Shown here: positions 9,184-17,622 of the stretch, piece by piece
Position numbering within the stretch: the first letter of the stretch is position 1
Layout: each line of letters begins with the position of its first letter
Assembly: GCF_014762705.1 (NCBI RefSeq)
Contig: NZ_JABURL010000061.1
Location: 1-45,610 of the forward strand
DNA from: Cyclobacterium sp.
GTDB lineage: Bacteria; Bacteroidota; Bacteroidia; Cytophagales; Cyclobacteriaceae
Length of the DNA stretch: 45,610 nucleotides
Direction of reading: 5' to 3'
The notes under the pieces: generated by a model
The model's database searches: none
What the model saw: the letters and a program-made list of their open reading frames with translations, nothing else
Told to the model about the DNA's origin: nothing
Position numbers and translations under genes: made by a program

Positions 9184-12100
9184 TGAAATTCACATCATCG
9201 CTAAAGCTTAAATTGATTTATGTGTTTCGAATTAATGACCAGGCACACGAGGGCTGCTTAAAAGTTGGTGAAGCAACTTCTGACAATGAAAATATTTGGG
9301 GATTAGAACCAAATAGTAAGGCGTTAAACAGAGCTGCAAAAGCACGCATCGACCAATATACTCTAACAGCTGGCATTGCATATGATTTACTTTATACAGA
9401 AGTATCTGTTTATGCTGAAAAAGGAACAATTAAAGCATTTTCTGATGCTGAGGTTCACAATGTTTTATTGCGTTCAGGTATTAAAAGAAAAACTTTTGAT
9501 AAAAAAAATAAAGCCAATGAATGGTTTGAAACCGACCTAGATACCGTTAAAAAGGCAATATCTGCTGTAAAAGAGGGAAAAGATTCACTACAGTCCAGGG
9601 AAATTACAATATCCCAAAATCCTATTGTTTTCAGACCGGAACAATTAGACGCCATCGAAAGAACAAAAAAGCAATTTAAAAGGAGCAGTGAAATGCTTTG
9701 GTTTGCTAAAATGCGTTTCGGAAAAACCCTATCGGCACTTCAGGTAGCAAAGGAACATTTGTTTAACAGAACACTTATTTTAACCCACCGACCTGTTGTT
9801 GATAAAGGTTGGTTTGAAGATTTCGGAAAAATATTTTACGATTTACCTGAATATACCTACGGTTCAAAAAATCAAGGAAATACTTTTGATATATTAGAAA
9901 ATCTATTCAAAAAAGGGGAAACAAAATATGTCTATTTTGCTTCAATGCAAGACTTACGGGGCTCAGAACTCGTAGGCGGAAACTTTGACAAAAACGACGA
10001 GATTTTTTCAACAATTTGGGATTTCATTATTGTTGATGAAGCACACGAAGGCACTCAGACAGAGCTTGGTAAGGCTGTATTGAGAGAATTAAAAAAAACA
10101 AATACCAAAATTTTACATTTATCTGGCACACCATTTAATTTGCTCGACAATTACAAAGAAGAAGAAATATATACATGGGATTATGTGATGGAGCAAAAAG
10201 CAAAGGCTGACTGGGACAAAGTCCACTTTGGCGACCCAAACCCTTATGCATCACTTCCAAAATTAAATATCTTCACGTACGATATAGGTAAACTTGTTGT
10301 AGGTTTTATTGATGAAGAAGTAGCTTTTAATTTCCGTGAGTTTTTTAGAGTGGATAAAACTGGAGGTTTTATTCACTGCAAGGATGTGCTTTCATTTTTA
10401 AATCTTATTTGTAAGCACGATGTAGAAAGTAATTATCCTTATTCCACCAATGAATATCGTGATAATTTTCGCCATTCACTGTGGATGGTTCCTGGTGTAA
10501 AAGAAGCAAAAGCATTAAGTAGAATGCTTCAATCTCATCCTGTTTTCGGGCAATTCAAAATTGTTAATGTAGCAGGAGAAGGCGATGAAGAACAAACCAA
10601 AGAAGAGGCACTTAAAAAGGTCGAAAGTGCAATTACAGATAAACCACATGAAACTTATACTATTACACTTTCTTGCGGTAGGTTGACTACAGGGGTATCG
10701 GTAAAGGCATGGACGGCAGTTTTTATGCTTTCGGGTTCGCATAATACAGCAGCATCTTCTTATATGCAGACTATTTTCCGAGTACAAACACCAGCAACAA
10801 TCAACGGAAAAGTGAAAGAGGAATGTTTTGTTTTTGATTTTGCACCCGACCGGACTTTAAAAGTGATTGCCGAAACAGCAAAAGTGTCTGCAAAGGCGGG
10901 CAAAACCTCAGGCGAAGACCGTAAATTAATGGGTGAATTCCTCAATTTTTGCCCAATAATAGCGGTGCATGGTTCGCAGATGCTCAGCTACGATGTTAAC
11001 GGCATGCTCGAGCAGCTTAAAAAAGTGTATGTTGAACGTGTAGTTCGAAATGGTTTTGAAGATGGCTATTTATACAACAACGACCAACTGATGAAATTAG
11101 AGTCGGTGGAATTAGAAGAATTTGACGGACTTAAAGAGATTATTGGAAGCACCAAGGCAATGCCCAAAAGTGGCGACATTGATGTAAATAAGCAAGGATT
11201 TACTGATGAAGAATACAAACAGCTTGAAACAGCTAAGAAAAAAAAGAAAACAGAATTGAGCGAGGAAGAAAAACAATTGCTAGCTGAAAAATCAGATAAA
11301 AAGAAAAACCGTGATAGTGCCATCTCAATACTTCGTGGAATTTCTATCCGTATGCCTTTGCTTATTTATGGAGCCGATGTAATAAACGAGGAAACTGAAA
11401 TTTCTATTGACAACTTTACCGAATTAGTTGACGACCAATCGTGGGAAGAGTTCATGCCCGAAGGAGTTGATAAACCAACCTTTTTGAAATTCAAAAAATA
11501 TTACGAACCCGATGTTTTTCGAGCGGCAGGTAAACGAATTAGGGCGCTTGCCAGAGCCGCTGACCAACTTACGATTGAAGAACGCATAGAACGGATAACT
11601 TCAATATTTGGCACTTTCAGGAATCCCGACAAAGAAACCGTTTTGACTCCTTGGCGAGTGGTAAACATGCACTTAGGCGATTGCTTAGGAGGTTACGTGT
11701 TTTTAGATGAAAATCGGGAGAAAACCATCGATGAACCTCGTTTTGTATTGCAGGGTGAAGTAACCGAAAATGTATTTTCTTCCGATGCTAAAATATTAGA
11801 AATAAATTCAAAATCAGGTCTTTATCCGCTTTATGTTACTTACAGTATTTTTCGAAAGCGTGTGGCAGAAATATATCCCGATAAAGAACCAAATACTTTA
11901 ACCATTAGGCAACAATTGGAACTTTGGAATAAAACAGTAGTAGAAAATATTTTTGTTATCTGTAAAACCCCAATGGCAAAAGCTATTACCAAACGTACCT
12001 TAATTGGTTTTAGAGATGGTAAGTTAAATATGCACGCTTTCGAAGACATAGTGAATCAGATAACAAACAAAACAGGAAATTTTGTAAAACGTCTTAAAAA

Positions 12101-13142
12101 AGGCAATACTTATCGTAAAGAATTAAATATTAATAATATGAAATTCAATGCCATTGTAGGTAATCCACCGTATCAAATAAAAGGTGGCGCAGGAGGAACA
12201 AGTGACTCTTCAATTTATCATCATTTTGTTGAAATGGGTAAAAAAATAGAACCTAAATATCTGTCTATGATAACCCCATCTCGCTGGTTAGCAGGAGGTC
12301 GAGGACTTGGGGATTTTCGACAAGAAATGCTTAGCTCCAATAATATTATAAAGCTAATTGACTTTCCTGTTTCCAGAGAGGTTTTTCCTAATGTTGAAGT
12401 TAAGGGGGGAATTAGTTATTTTCTTTGGTCTGGTGATTACAATGACAAATGTGAAGTCTCTGTGATACGTGGAGAAGATAAAGCTTCATCATTTCGGCAG
12501 CTGGATGAATTTGATGTTTTTGTACGACACCCTTTAGCCGTTGAAATTTTGAGAAAAGTCATAAGAGCAGATGAACCATCAATTATGGAGATTCTAACAG
12601 CAGACACTCCCTTTGGAATTGCTACCAACTTTGATGGCTTTCATAAACAAAAACAACCAGGAGATATAGCTCTATATTACGTTCGTTCAGGTAAACGTGA
12701 TATAGGTTTTGTTCCCAGAGAGTTAATAAGAAAAAACAAACATCTTATTGATAAATGGAAGGTTTTTGTTCCTAAAGCAGGCTCGGATGGTGGTCAAAAA
12801 ATACCAGACTCTGTACTGGGCAAGCCTTGGGTAAGTATAAAGCCATCTGTTGCATCACAGACATTCTTGGCTTTCTTTGTAGAAAGCGAAAAGCAGGCAC
12901 AAAATGTTGAATCTTATTATAAAACGAATTTTTTTAGGCACCTTGTTTCATTGAGAAAAATTACCCAAGATGCTCTCCGTCCAATGTATTCTTGGGTTCC
13001 ACTTCAAGATTTCTCTCAAAAGTCAGACATTGATTGGAATAAGTCTATACCTGAAATTGACCAGCAGCTTTATACGAAATATGGATTGAATGAAGAAGAA
13101 ATAGCATTTATTGAAAGAATGATAAAACCAATGACAGAGTAA
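9183..13142 (+). CDS. GIY-YIG nuclease / SF2 helicase / Eco57I-type methylase fusion, R-M protein
   Basis: This 1319-aa protein has several domains. Residues about 8-120 resemble a GIY-YIG (T5orf172-like) nuclease: IYVFRI (12-17), CLKVGEA (25-31) and FSDAEVHNVL with a candidate catalytic Glu at 90. Residues about 148-600 are an SF2 helicase: MRFGKT (177-182, Walker A), VDEAHEG (284-290), LSGTP (313-317) and GRLTTGVSV with a downstream QTIFRVQTP-type motif VI. Around 690-740 is a Lys/Glu-rich linker. Residues about 985-1319 are an Eco57I-like methylase part with GNPPYQI (NPPY at 994-997), SRWLAGGRGL and a likely target-recognition region. No motif I is visible here; it is on the preceding 336-aa protein. 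Base composition is AT-rich like its partner. Predicted role: translocating restriction plus modification. Confidence 0.78.
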   Translation: MKFTSSLKLKLIYVFRINDQAHEGCLKVGEATSDNENIWGLEPNSKALNRAAKARIDQYTLTAGIAYDLLYTEVSVYAEKGTIKAFSDAEVHNVLLRSGIKRKTFDKKNKANEWFETDLDTVKKAISAVKEGKDSLQSREITISQNPIVFRPEQLDAIERTKKQFKRSSEMLWFAKMRFGKTLSALQVAKEHLFNRTLILTHRPVVDKGWFEDFGKIFYDLPEYTYGSKNQGNTFDILENLFKKGETKYVYFASMQDLRGSELVGGNFDKNDEIFSTIWDFIIVDEAHEGTQTELGKAVLRELKKTNTKILHLSGTPFNLLDNYKEEEIYTWDYVMEQKAKADWDKVHFGDPNPYASLPKLNIFTYDIGKLVVGFIDEEVAFNFREFFRVDKTGGFIHCKDVLSFLNLICKHDVESNYPYSTNEYRDNFRHSLWMVPGVKEAKALSRMLQSHPVFGQFKIVNVAGEGDEEQTKEEALKKVESAITDKPHETYTITLSCGRLTTGVSVKAWTAVFMLSGSHNTAASSYMQTIFRVQTPATINGKVKEECFVFDFAPDRTLKVIAETAKVSAKAGKTSGEDRKLMGEFLNFCPIIAVHGSQMLSYDVNGMLEQLKKVYVERVVRNGFEDGYLYNNDQLMKLESVELEEFDGLKEIIGSTKAMPKSGDIDVNKQGFTDEEYKQLETAKKKKKTELSEEEKQLLAEKSDKKKNRDSAISILRGISIRMPLLIYGADVINEETEISIDNFTELVDDQSWEEFMPEGVDKPTFLKFKKYYEPDVFRAAGKRIRALARAADQLTIEERIERITSIFGTFRNPDKETVLTPWRVVNMHLGDCLGGYVFLDENREKTIDEPRFVLQGEVTENVFSSDAKILEINSKSGLYPLYVTYSIFRKRVAEIYPDKEPNTLTIRQQLELWNKTVVENIFVICKTPMAKAITKRTLIGFRDGKLNMHAFEDIVNQITNKTGNFVKRLKKGNTYRKELNINNMKFNAIVGNPPYQIKGGAGGTSDSSIYHHFVEMGKKIEPKYLSMITPSRWLAGGRGLGDFRQEMLSSNNIIKLIDFPVSREVFPNVEVKGGISYFLWSGDYNDKCEVSVIRGEDKASSFRQLDEFDVFVRHPLAVEILRKVIRADEPSIMEILTADTPFGIATNFDGFHKQKQPGDIALYYVRSGKRDIGFVPRELIRKNKHLIDKWKVFVPKAGSDGGQKIPDSVLGKPWVSIKPSVASQTFLAFFVESEKQAQNVESYYKTNFFRHLVSLRKITQDALRPMYSWVPLQDFSQKSDIDWNKSIPEIDQQLYTKYGLNEEEIAFIERMIKPMTE

Positions 13143-13150
13143 AATATGAT

Positions 13151-13262
13151 AAATGCCTACGATTCGCAGTCATACACATTGTCAAATCGCACGAGCCAAA
13201 GCGCAAACCAAAACTTGCCAAAGAGTATACCTGCCCAATCGCATGGGAAGATTGCCGACCCT
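13151..13262. repeat. Imperfect direct repeat flanking the R-M locus, right copy
   Basis: This partner of 7790-7884 shares ACACATTGTCAA, CTTGCCAAAGAGT and TTGCCGAC in the same order, with several differences. It begins about ten bases after the stop of the helicase-methylase gene. Confidence 0.5.
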
Positions 13263-13589
13263 GATAAAACAAAAATTAGTGCTATATTGAAACCTAAGTA
13301 ATTGAAATCGAATAAATGCCAGTTGGTAATAGTATAGACGGCCCCGCCAGATTCCTCTGACGGGGAGCGGCTCACACACCACTCGGGGTACGGCTCTTCC
13401 CGATGAATCGGGACAGGCTGTAGCTTCTATTCATCCCGGCTCGTTGTTAAAATGAATCGCCGCGGTGAACCATTTCATAACGCTCTGCCCCAGTTCACTG
13501 GATTGTAGGTTTCGACCGCTTGAATGACTTCGTCGGGCAGGTTTTGAGGTTATAACATATTAAAAGCTTTGTAAGATGGAATCTTTGCC

Positions 13590-13662
13590 ATTTATCTATT
13601 TTGGCTAAAGCCCATGATTTTGAAATGCTTTCAGTTGGAATGGGCTAAAGCCGCATTCCTAT
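13590..13662. repeat. Palindromic intergenic repeat (TTGGCTAAAGCC family)
   Basis: It contains TTTTGGCTAAAGCCCAT followed by GGAATGGGCTAAAGCCGCAT and TCCTAT. The second block folds as a hairpin (GGAATG-GGCT / AGCC-g-CATTCC). The same two blocks recur at six or more other intergenic places in the window. Confidence 0.8.
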
Positions 13663-13801
13663 CGATTCAGTTAGGCCTGGGAATTACAAAGTGCTATATT
13701 CTGGAATGTTTTTTTTTTTTTAGGTGATACAGGCAAAGGTGCCATTCAAAAAAATGTTAATATGCCGCTTGCCATCTTGTCCGAAATGATTAATTTGAAA
13801 G
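13637..13801. repeat. Direct repeat, copy 1 of 2 (~160 bp)
   Basis: It runs from GGAATGGGCTAAAGCCGC through TTAGGCCTGGGAATTACAAA, a T-run, GGTGATACAGGCAAAGGTGC and GTCCGAAATGATTAATTTGA. It matches 15435-15593 almost base for base, differing mainly in the length of the T-run and a few substitutions. The pair encloses the SHOCT-like and TlpA-like genes. Confidence 0.88.
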
Positions 13802-13933
13802 CGGAAAGAAGAGGAGGTTTGTAGTTATTGGTGAATCTTGCTAAGTAACAATAGGGTTTAGAGGGACAACAAGTTTTTGCCGGATTTATATTCCATTGGT
13901 AAACAGATAGGCAATTTGTGGCTAATTTGAAAA

Positions 13934-14521
13934 ATGACAACACTAAAACAGAAATATTATTTGTCAAATAAGACTTTTGAGCTTACTGACCGAAAAGTTC
14001 TGATTGTAGAAAAGTCTGTATTTGATGATAAAGAATGGGAAGCCAGATACAATGAACTCGGACTTGACTTGGTTAAGGTTAAATCGAGAGAAGGAATTGG
14101 CAATGTTGTGTTTTTTGGCGGACTATTGATATTGACGGTCTTTTTGACATTTAAGGCTTTTACGGATGGAACCGATTATAAATTGGCATTCTTCTTTCTT
14201 TTAGGGTGTTTTATGTGGGGAACTGTAATTTGGTGGAGTATTCAGAAATACTTTGTATCTCAATATGTTTTAGCTGGAGGAGATAAAATATTGACTTTCT
14301 TCATCAATAGTCCAGATGAAAAGACCGTTAAGGGCTTTATTGACCAAATTAGAGAGCGAACGAGGAGAAGACTGAAGGATGAATTAACTCATTTCGATCC
14401 AGACTTAAGTTTTGAAGACCAATTGAACAACTTGAAATACTTAAAAAATATTGATGTGATTGACCAGGAAGAATTTGAAAAGATTAGAGAACAGTTAAGG
14501 GAAAAACATTTGATAAAATAA
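13934..14521 (+). CDS. Membrane protein with SHOCT-like C-terminus, 195 aa
   Basis: The function is unknown. After a soluble β-rich start (residues 1-50), two hydrophobic segments (about 56-76 and 84-105) form a membrane hairpin. The soluble C-terminal half (about 107-195) looks PH-like (QYVLAGGDKILTFFI) and ends with a short helical pair, LKYLKNIDVIDQEEFEKIRE, typical of SHOCT domains. These architectures are usual for small bacterial membrane proteins that anchor or oligomerise. It lies between the two copies of the 160-bp direct repeat, and the TlpA-like gene follows after 14 bases, so the two may be co-transcribed. The ATG at 13934 follows in-frame AT-rich non-coding DNA. Confidence 0.7.
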   Translation: MTTLKQKYYLSNKTFELTDRKVLIVEKSVFDDKEWEARYNELGLDLVKVKSREGIGNVVFFGGLLILTVFLTFKAFTDGTDYKLAFFFLLGCFMWGTVIWWSIQKYFVSQYVLAGGDKILTFFINSPDEKTVKGFIDQIRERTRRRLKDELTHFDPDLSFEDQLNNLKYLKNIDVIDQEEFEKIREQLREKHLIK

Positions 14522-14535
14522 AAAATTGGCCATAA

Positions 14536-15330
14536 TTGAAACGCAAAATAATTCTACTATTACTTCTTCCCCTTCTATTTTCCGCCTGTAAGGAAAAAAC
14601 AGAAGAGAATTTAATATCCGGTAAAGTGGATAAGCTTGATCCAAAAGTAACTATCAATAAAATTGAATCTGATATCAGCCAATGGTGGACTTATCATTCA
14701 GCTAACATCTCCTTATCATCGAATTTTATAGGTTTAAATGAAAAATCCGACACAATCCAAAAAGAGCAATTTTTAGAACAATTAACTTCCGGGGATTTTA
14801 TTCCTTTAAAGTTAAAATCTAAAATAGAAACCTATAAGTTGTACAAATTAGACGCTTTAGCTGATAAGGGTATTGGAAGTACCATAAAAAATGCCTCTAC
14901 CACCAATCTCGAGCACTTCAAAATGGAAGGTAAAACCTTTCCCAAATTTGATTTTAGAGATTTGAATGGCCAGCACTACAACAATGAAAACACCAAAGGT
15001 AAAACCATCCTTATTAAAACCTGGTTTATTGGATGTACGGCCTGTATTGCTGAGTTTCCTGAACTTAATAGGATTGTTGAAGATCATGAAAATGACGACG
15101 ATATGGTTTTTATTAGCCTGGCATTGGATGCCAAACCCGAATTAGAAAGGTTCCTATTAAAAAGGCCTTTCAAATATCAGGTGGTTCCGGAAAAAAGAGA
15201 TTTTTTAGAAAAAGAATTAAACCTGCAAATCTATCCGACGCATATAGTAGTAGATAAAAATGGTACAATTGTAAAAGTGGTAAATAAGGCATCAGAAATG
15301 ATTGCATTTATTGAAAATAACATAGATTGA
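14536..15330 (+). CDS. TlpA-like thioredoxin-fold lipoprotein
   Basis: The 264-aa thiol-disulfide oxidoreductase is predicted to be attached to the outer side of a membrane. The N-terminus is a lipoprotein signal (KRKIILLLLLPLLFSAC, lipid-modified Cys at residue 18). The C-terminal half (about 130-255) is a TlpA/AhpC-TSA thioredoxin fold with WFIGCTACIAEFPEL: the CxxC pair is C167-TA-C170. ITPThis-type closing strand is represented by YPTHIVVDKNGTI, with the cis-Pro region. It probably reduces or isomerises disulfides of envelope proteins. The start is TTG at 14536, right after an in-frame TAA, so no earlier start exists. It sits 14 bases after the SHOCT-like gene, within the direct-repeat-bounded segment. 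Confidence 0.82.
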   Translation: MKRKIILLLLLPLLFSACKEKTEENLISGKVDKLDPKVTINKIESDISQWWTYHSANISLSSNFIGLNEKSDTIQKEQFLEQLTSGDFIPLKLKSKIETYKLYKLDALADKGIGSTIKNASTTNLEHFKMEGKTFPKFDFRDLNGQHYNNENTKGKTILIKTWFIGCTACIAEFPELNRIVEDHENDDDMVFISLALDAKPELERFLLKRPFKYQVVPEKRDFLEKELNLQIYPTHIVVDKNGTIVKVVNKASEMIAFIENNID

Positions 15331-15434
15331 CGCTATAAAGCTGACATCCACCGTTGTAAAAAACCAGTCACCATTTAAAAGACAATTTTCTCATTTCGGA
15401 TAAAGCCCGGGAGGGGGTGAAATTTTATTTAATA

Positions 15435-15593
15435 GGAATGGGCTAAAGCCGCATTCCTATTGATTAAGTTAGGCCTGGGAATTACAAAGTGCTATATTCT
15501 GGAATGTTTTTTTTAGGTGATACAGGCAAAGGTGCCATAAAAAAAATGGTAATATGCCGCTTGCCATCTTGTCCGAAATGATTAATTTGAAAG
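15435..15593. repeat. Direct repeat, copy 2 of 2 (~160 bp)
   Basis: This is the near-identical partner of 13637-13801, starting with the GGAATGGGCTAAAGCCGC palindrome and ending GATTAATTTGAAAG. An ATG inside this copy (15554) opens an artificial N-terminal extension of the cupin reading frame. Confidence 0.88.
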
Positions 15594-15742
15594 TGCAAAG
15601 AAAATATGGGAGATTTGGTGCAGTTGATTCTTTTTGGTCAGTGTCAATAAGGTATTCAGATTTATCACACCTGGGATGGAATTGTATCTCTTTGTTTAAC
15701 AGATTAACGAGTTGGCGGCAACAAAAAAGAGAGCTTCGGGAA

Positions 15743-16225
15743 ATGAATGAAAGGAATAAAAATTGGAAACCGATAATACTTCAAGCAGACGAGGGCGAGA
15801 AAGTACTTTTTCGTATTGGACTAATGACTTTTAAAGTGTCATCAAACCAGACCAATGATAACTTTATGATATGTGAAACAGAATTGCCCCCAAAAGCATA
15901 TGTTGAACCTCATTCACACCCGGAAGCTGAAACATTTTATATACTTGAAGGCGAATTCATATTTTACGTTGAAGATATGAACAAAGGAATAAAATGTAAA
16001 AAAGGAGCATTTATTAGTGTACCGCCACATGTAGAACATAGTTTTAAAAACACAGGTGGGTATAAAGGAAAAATACTTGGAACTATGACGCCAGGCGGAG
16101 CAAAAGGATTAGAAAGTCTATTCAGAACGTTTGGAGTGGGAATTACCGACAAAGACGTTATTCCGGATTTGAATAAACCTATTGAGGATTGGGTAGCAGC
16201 AGTTGACACTATTAGAAAAAAATAA
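15743..16225 (+). CDS. Cupin-domain protein
   Basis: This is a single-domain cupin of about 160 aa. The β-barrel motif 1 is visible as PHSHPEAETFYILEGEF (His, His, Glu metal-type ligands) and motif 2 as VPPHVEHSFKNTG. The protein ends shortly after a conserved-looking SLFRTFGVG segment. Cupins of this kind may bind small ligands or act as simple dioxygenases or isomerases; the substrate cannot be told. The reading frame is open back to 15554, but that upstream part lies in the 160-bp direct repeat and does not look like a cupin. The start was therefore placed at the ATG at 15743 (MNERNKNWKPI). The gene stands alone among palindromic repeats. Confidence 0.75.
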   Translation: MNERNKNWKPIILQADEGEKVLFRIGLMTFKVSSNQTNDNFMICETELPPKAYVEPHSHPEAETFYILEGEFIFYVEDMNKGIKCKKGAFISVPPHVEHSFKNTGGYKGKILGTMTPGGAKGLESLFRTFGVGITDKDVIPDLNKPIEDWVAAVDTIRKK

Positions 16226-16304
16226 TTAAGTGAAAAAATGTCAGCCGCCAACATCAATGTTTCTTTTTGGCCGCTTCCCAAACGATCGTCCCATTCCCGA
16301 TAAT

Positions 16305-16616
16305 ATTCATCCCGGATTATGTATACCGCTATAAATTTTCCGTTCATCCATTTTGGCTAAAGCCAGGAGTGCTTGTTCAAACATTTCGGAATGGGCTATT
16401 TTCTATTGAGTAATAATCATTTAAAAAAAGGATTTTTTCCCTCAATTGTCCACTGCTTTAGCTGTGGGCAACCTGGCATTTATGGAAAATTGGCTTTAGC
16501 CAAACCCTTTATCCATAACCCTTCAAATCCATATTTCACAATTTTATCCAATTCGGCTTAAGCCGGGATAGGTAATGCTATTTCAGGGGATGGGCTAAAG
16601 CCGCATTCCTATTGAA
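16305..16616. repeat. Long palindromic intergenic repeat element
   Basis: Modules in order are CCATTTTGGCTAAAGCC; GGAATGGGCTATTTTCTATT; a hairpin around CCACTGCTTTAGCTGTGGGC; GAAAATTGGCTTTAGCCAAA; CCATAACCCTTCAAATCC; and GGGCTAAAGCCGCATTCCTA. The whole ~300-bp layout recurs at 17345-17622, including a shared upstream GGATTATG...ATTTTCCG segment, so this is a composite repeated unit rather than isolated palindromes. Confidence 0.85.
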
Positions 16617-16875
16617 GAAGAGTTGGTTAAATGATAAAATAAATATGGCAAGTGAGCGATTTTTGGGCAATAATGTTATTTCCGATTTATTACCGAGCTA
16701 TGCGAAAAGATGATCAGGACGAGCCATTCAAACAAATAACAGCTGCTCTTGATGTACATTTGGGGTTTTTTTCCGATTTCCACGATATTTCCAATAAAAC
16801 CAACTATATTGTTCGCAATAACTATTTAGATGGTAAAACCATCTATGTGATTTTATTCCTAAATAAAATTTTATC

Positions 16876-17313
16876 ATGAAGTACCTGATTATTTTGCATT
16901 TATTTTTTCTACCCCTCGTCATTTCTGCACAAAGCCCATCCAGCAGGGTAGTGCATACCGTTTTGGCTGACTCCATTGTGGGCAGGTATATGGCAGATTA
17001 TGGTGGGGTGGATACCACGAGTTTTGTGCTGTACGGTAAATCCGGGTATTATTCTTTTGGCGAGGGAAATGTGGTGTTAAAATCGGAAAGATGTGACACT
17101 CCCATAAGCGGTACCATTACCAAATTGAAGATCCGTAAAAATACCGCTTCTGTAAAAGTGCTATTTAGCGAAGGCAAGCGCTATTACACAAAAGTCAGGT
17201 TAAAGCGTTTTAATCCAATGTCACCCTGGAGGGTAAAAACAAGGATTATTTACCCCATCTTGTCCATCCCCCGAAAAGAGCCCCTGATCATGCATTATAG
17301 CCTTAATATCTGA
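16876..17313 (+). CDS. Small secreted protein of unknown function, 145 aa
   Basis: The family is not recognised. It begins with a Sec signal peptide (MKYLIILHLFFLPLVISAQS) and continues as a β-rich, basic polypeptide with no obvious catalytic motif. Two short stretches, SIVGRYMADYGG and SGYYSFGEGNVVLK, suggest a compact β-sandwich. The start at 16876 is the ATG that directly precedes the signal peptide. It is flanked on both sides by the long palindromic repeat elements and has no co-oriented close neighbour, so it is probably transcribed alone. An overlapping frame just upstream (16652-16879) was judged to be non-coding. Confidence 0.65.
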   Translation: MKYLIILHLFFLPLVISAQSPSSRVVHTVLADSIVGRYMADYGGVDTTSFVLYGKSGYYSFGEGNVVLKSERCDTPISGTITKLKIRKNTASVKVLFSEGKRYYTKVRLKRFNPMSPWRVKTRIIYPILSIPRKEPLIMHYSLNI

Positions 17314-17344
17314 GGATTTTCTGTCGTACTGGCCAGGATGAAGA

Positions 17345-17622
17345 ATACCGTTCGGATTATGGATGCCCTTATAGATTTTCCGTCCATCCATTTTGGCTAA
17401 AGCCCATGGTTTGTTATTCAATTCTAAGGAATGGGCTATTTCCTATTGAAGAGTATCCATTGGGAATCAGAATTTTTATAATCAATTGCCCACTGCTTTA
17501 GCTGTGGGCAACCTGGTATTTATGGAAAATTGGCTTTAGCCAAACCCTTTATCCATAACCCTTCCAATCCAAATTTCACAATTTTTTTCAATTCGGCTAA
17601 AGCCGCATTCCTATCGATGACA
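17345..17622. repeat. Long palindromic intergenic repeat element, second full copy
   Basis: It has the same module order as 16305-16616: TTTTGGCTAAAGCCCATG, GGAATGGGCTATTTCCTATT, TTGCCCACtgctttagctGTGGGCAA (8-bp perfect stem), AATTGGCTTTAGCCAAACCC and GGCTAAAGCCGCATTCCTAT. Confidence 0.87.

Larger units (their letters stand above)
13143..13933. other. Intergenic stretch with repeats and a GC-rich remnant
   Basis: No gene is called. It holds, in order, the right copy of the R-M flanking repeat (13151-13262), a GC-richer block (about 13335-13550) including GGTACGGCTCTTCCCGATG that looks like a decayed mobile element or intron tail, a TTGGCTAAAGCC-type palindromic repeat (13590-13662), and one copy of a ~160-bp direct repeat (13637-13801). 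Two overlapping short minus-strand frames at 13157-13382 have no recognisable family. Confidence 0.5.

Noticed and set aside
13157-13382. Two overlapping minus-strand short frames after the R-M locus
   Set aside because: They read through repeat and remnant DNA; neither has a family or start signal.
13335-13550. Group II intron or reverse-transcriptase tail
   Set aside because: A convincing domain V hairpin could not be drawn and no RT sequence is present; only noted as a possible mobile-element remnant.
16652-16879. 75-codon frame upstream of the small secreted protein
   Set aside because: GTG start, no family, and it overlaps the start of the better supported signal-peptide gene.
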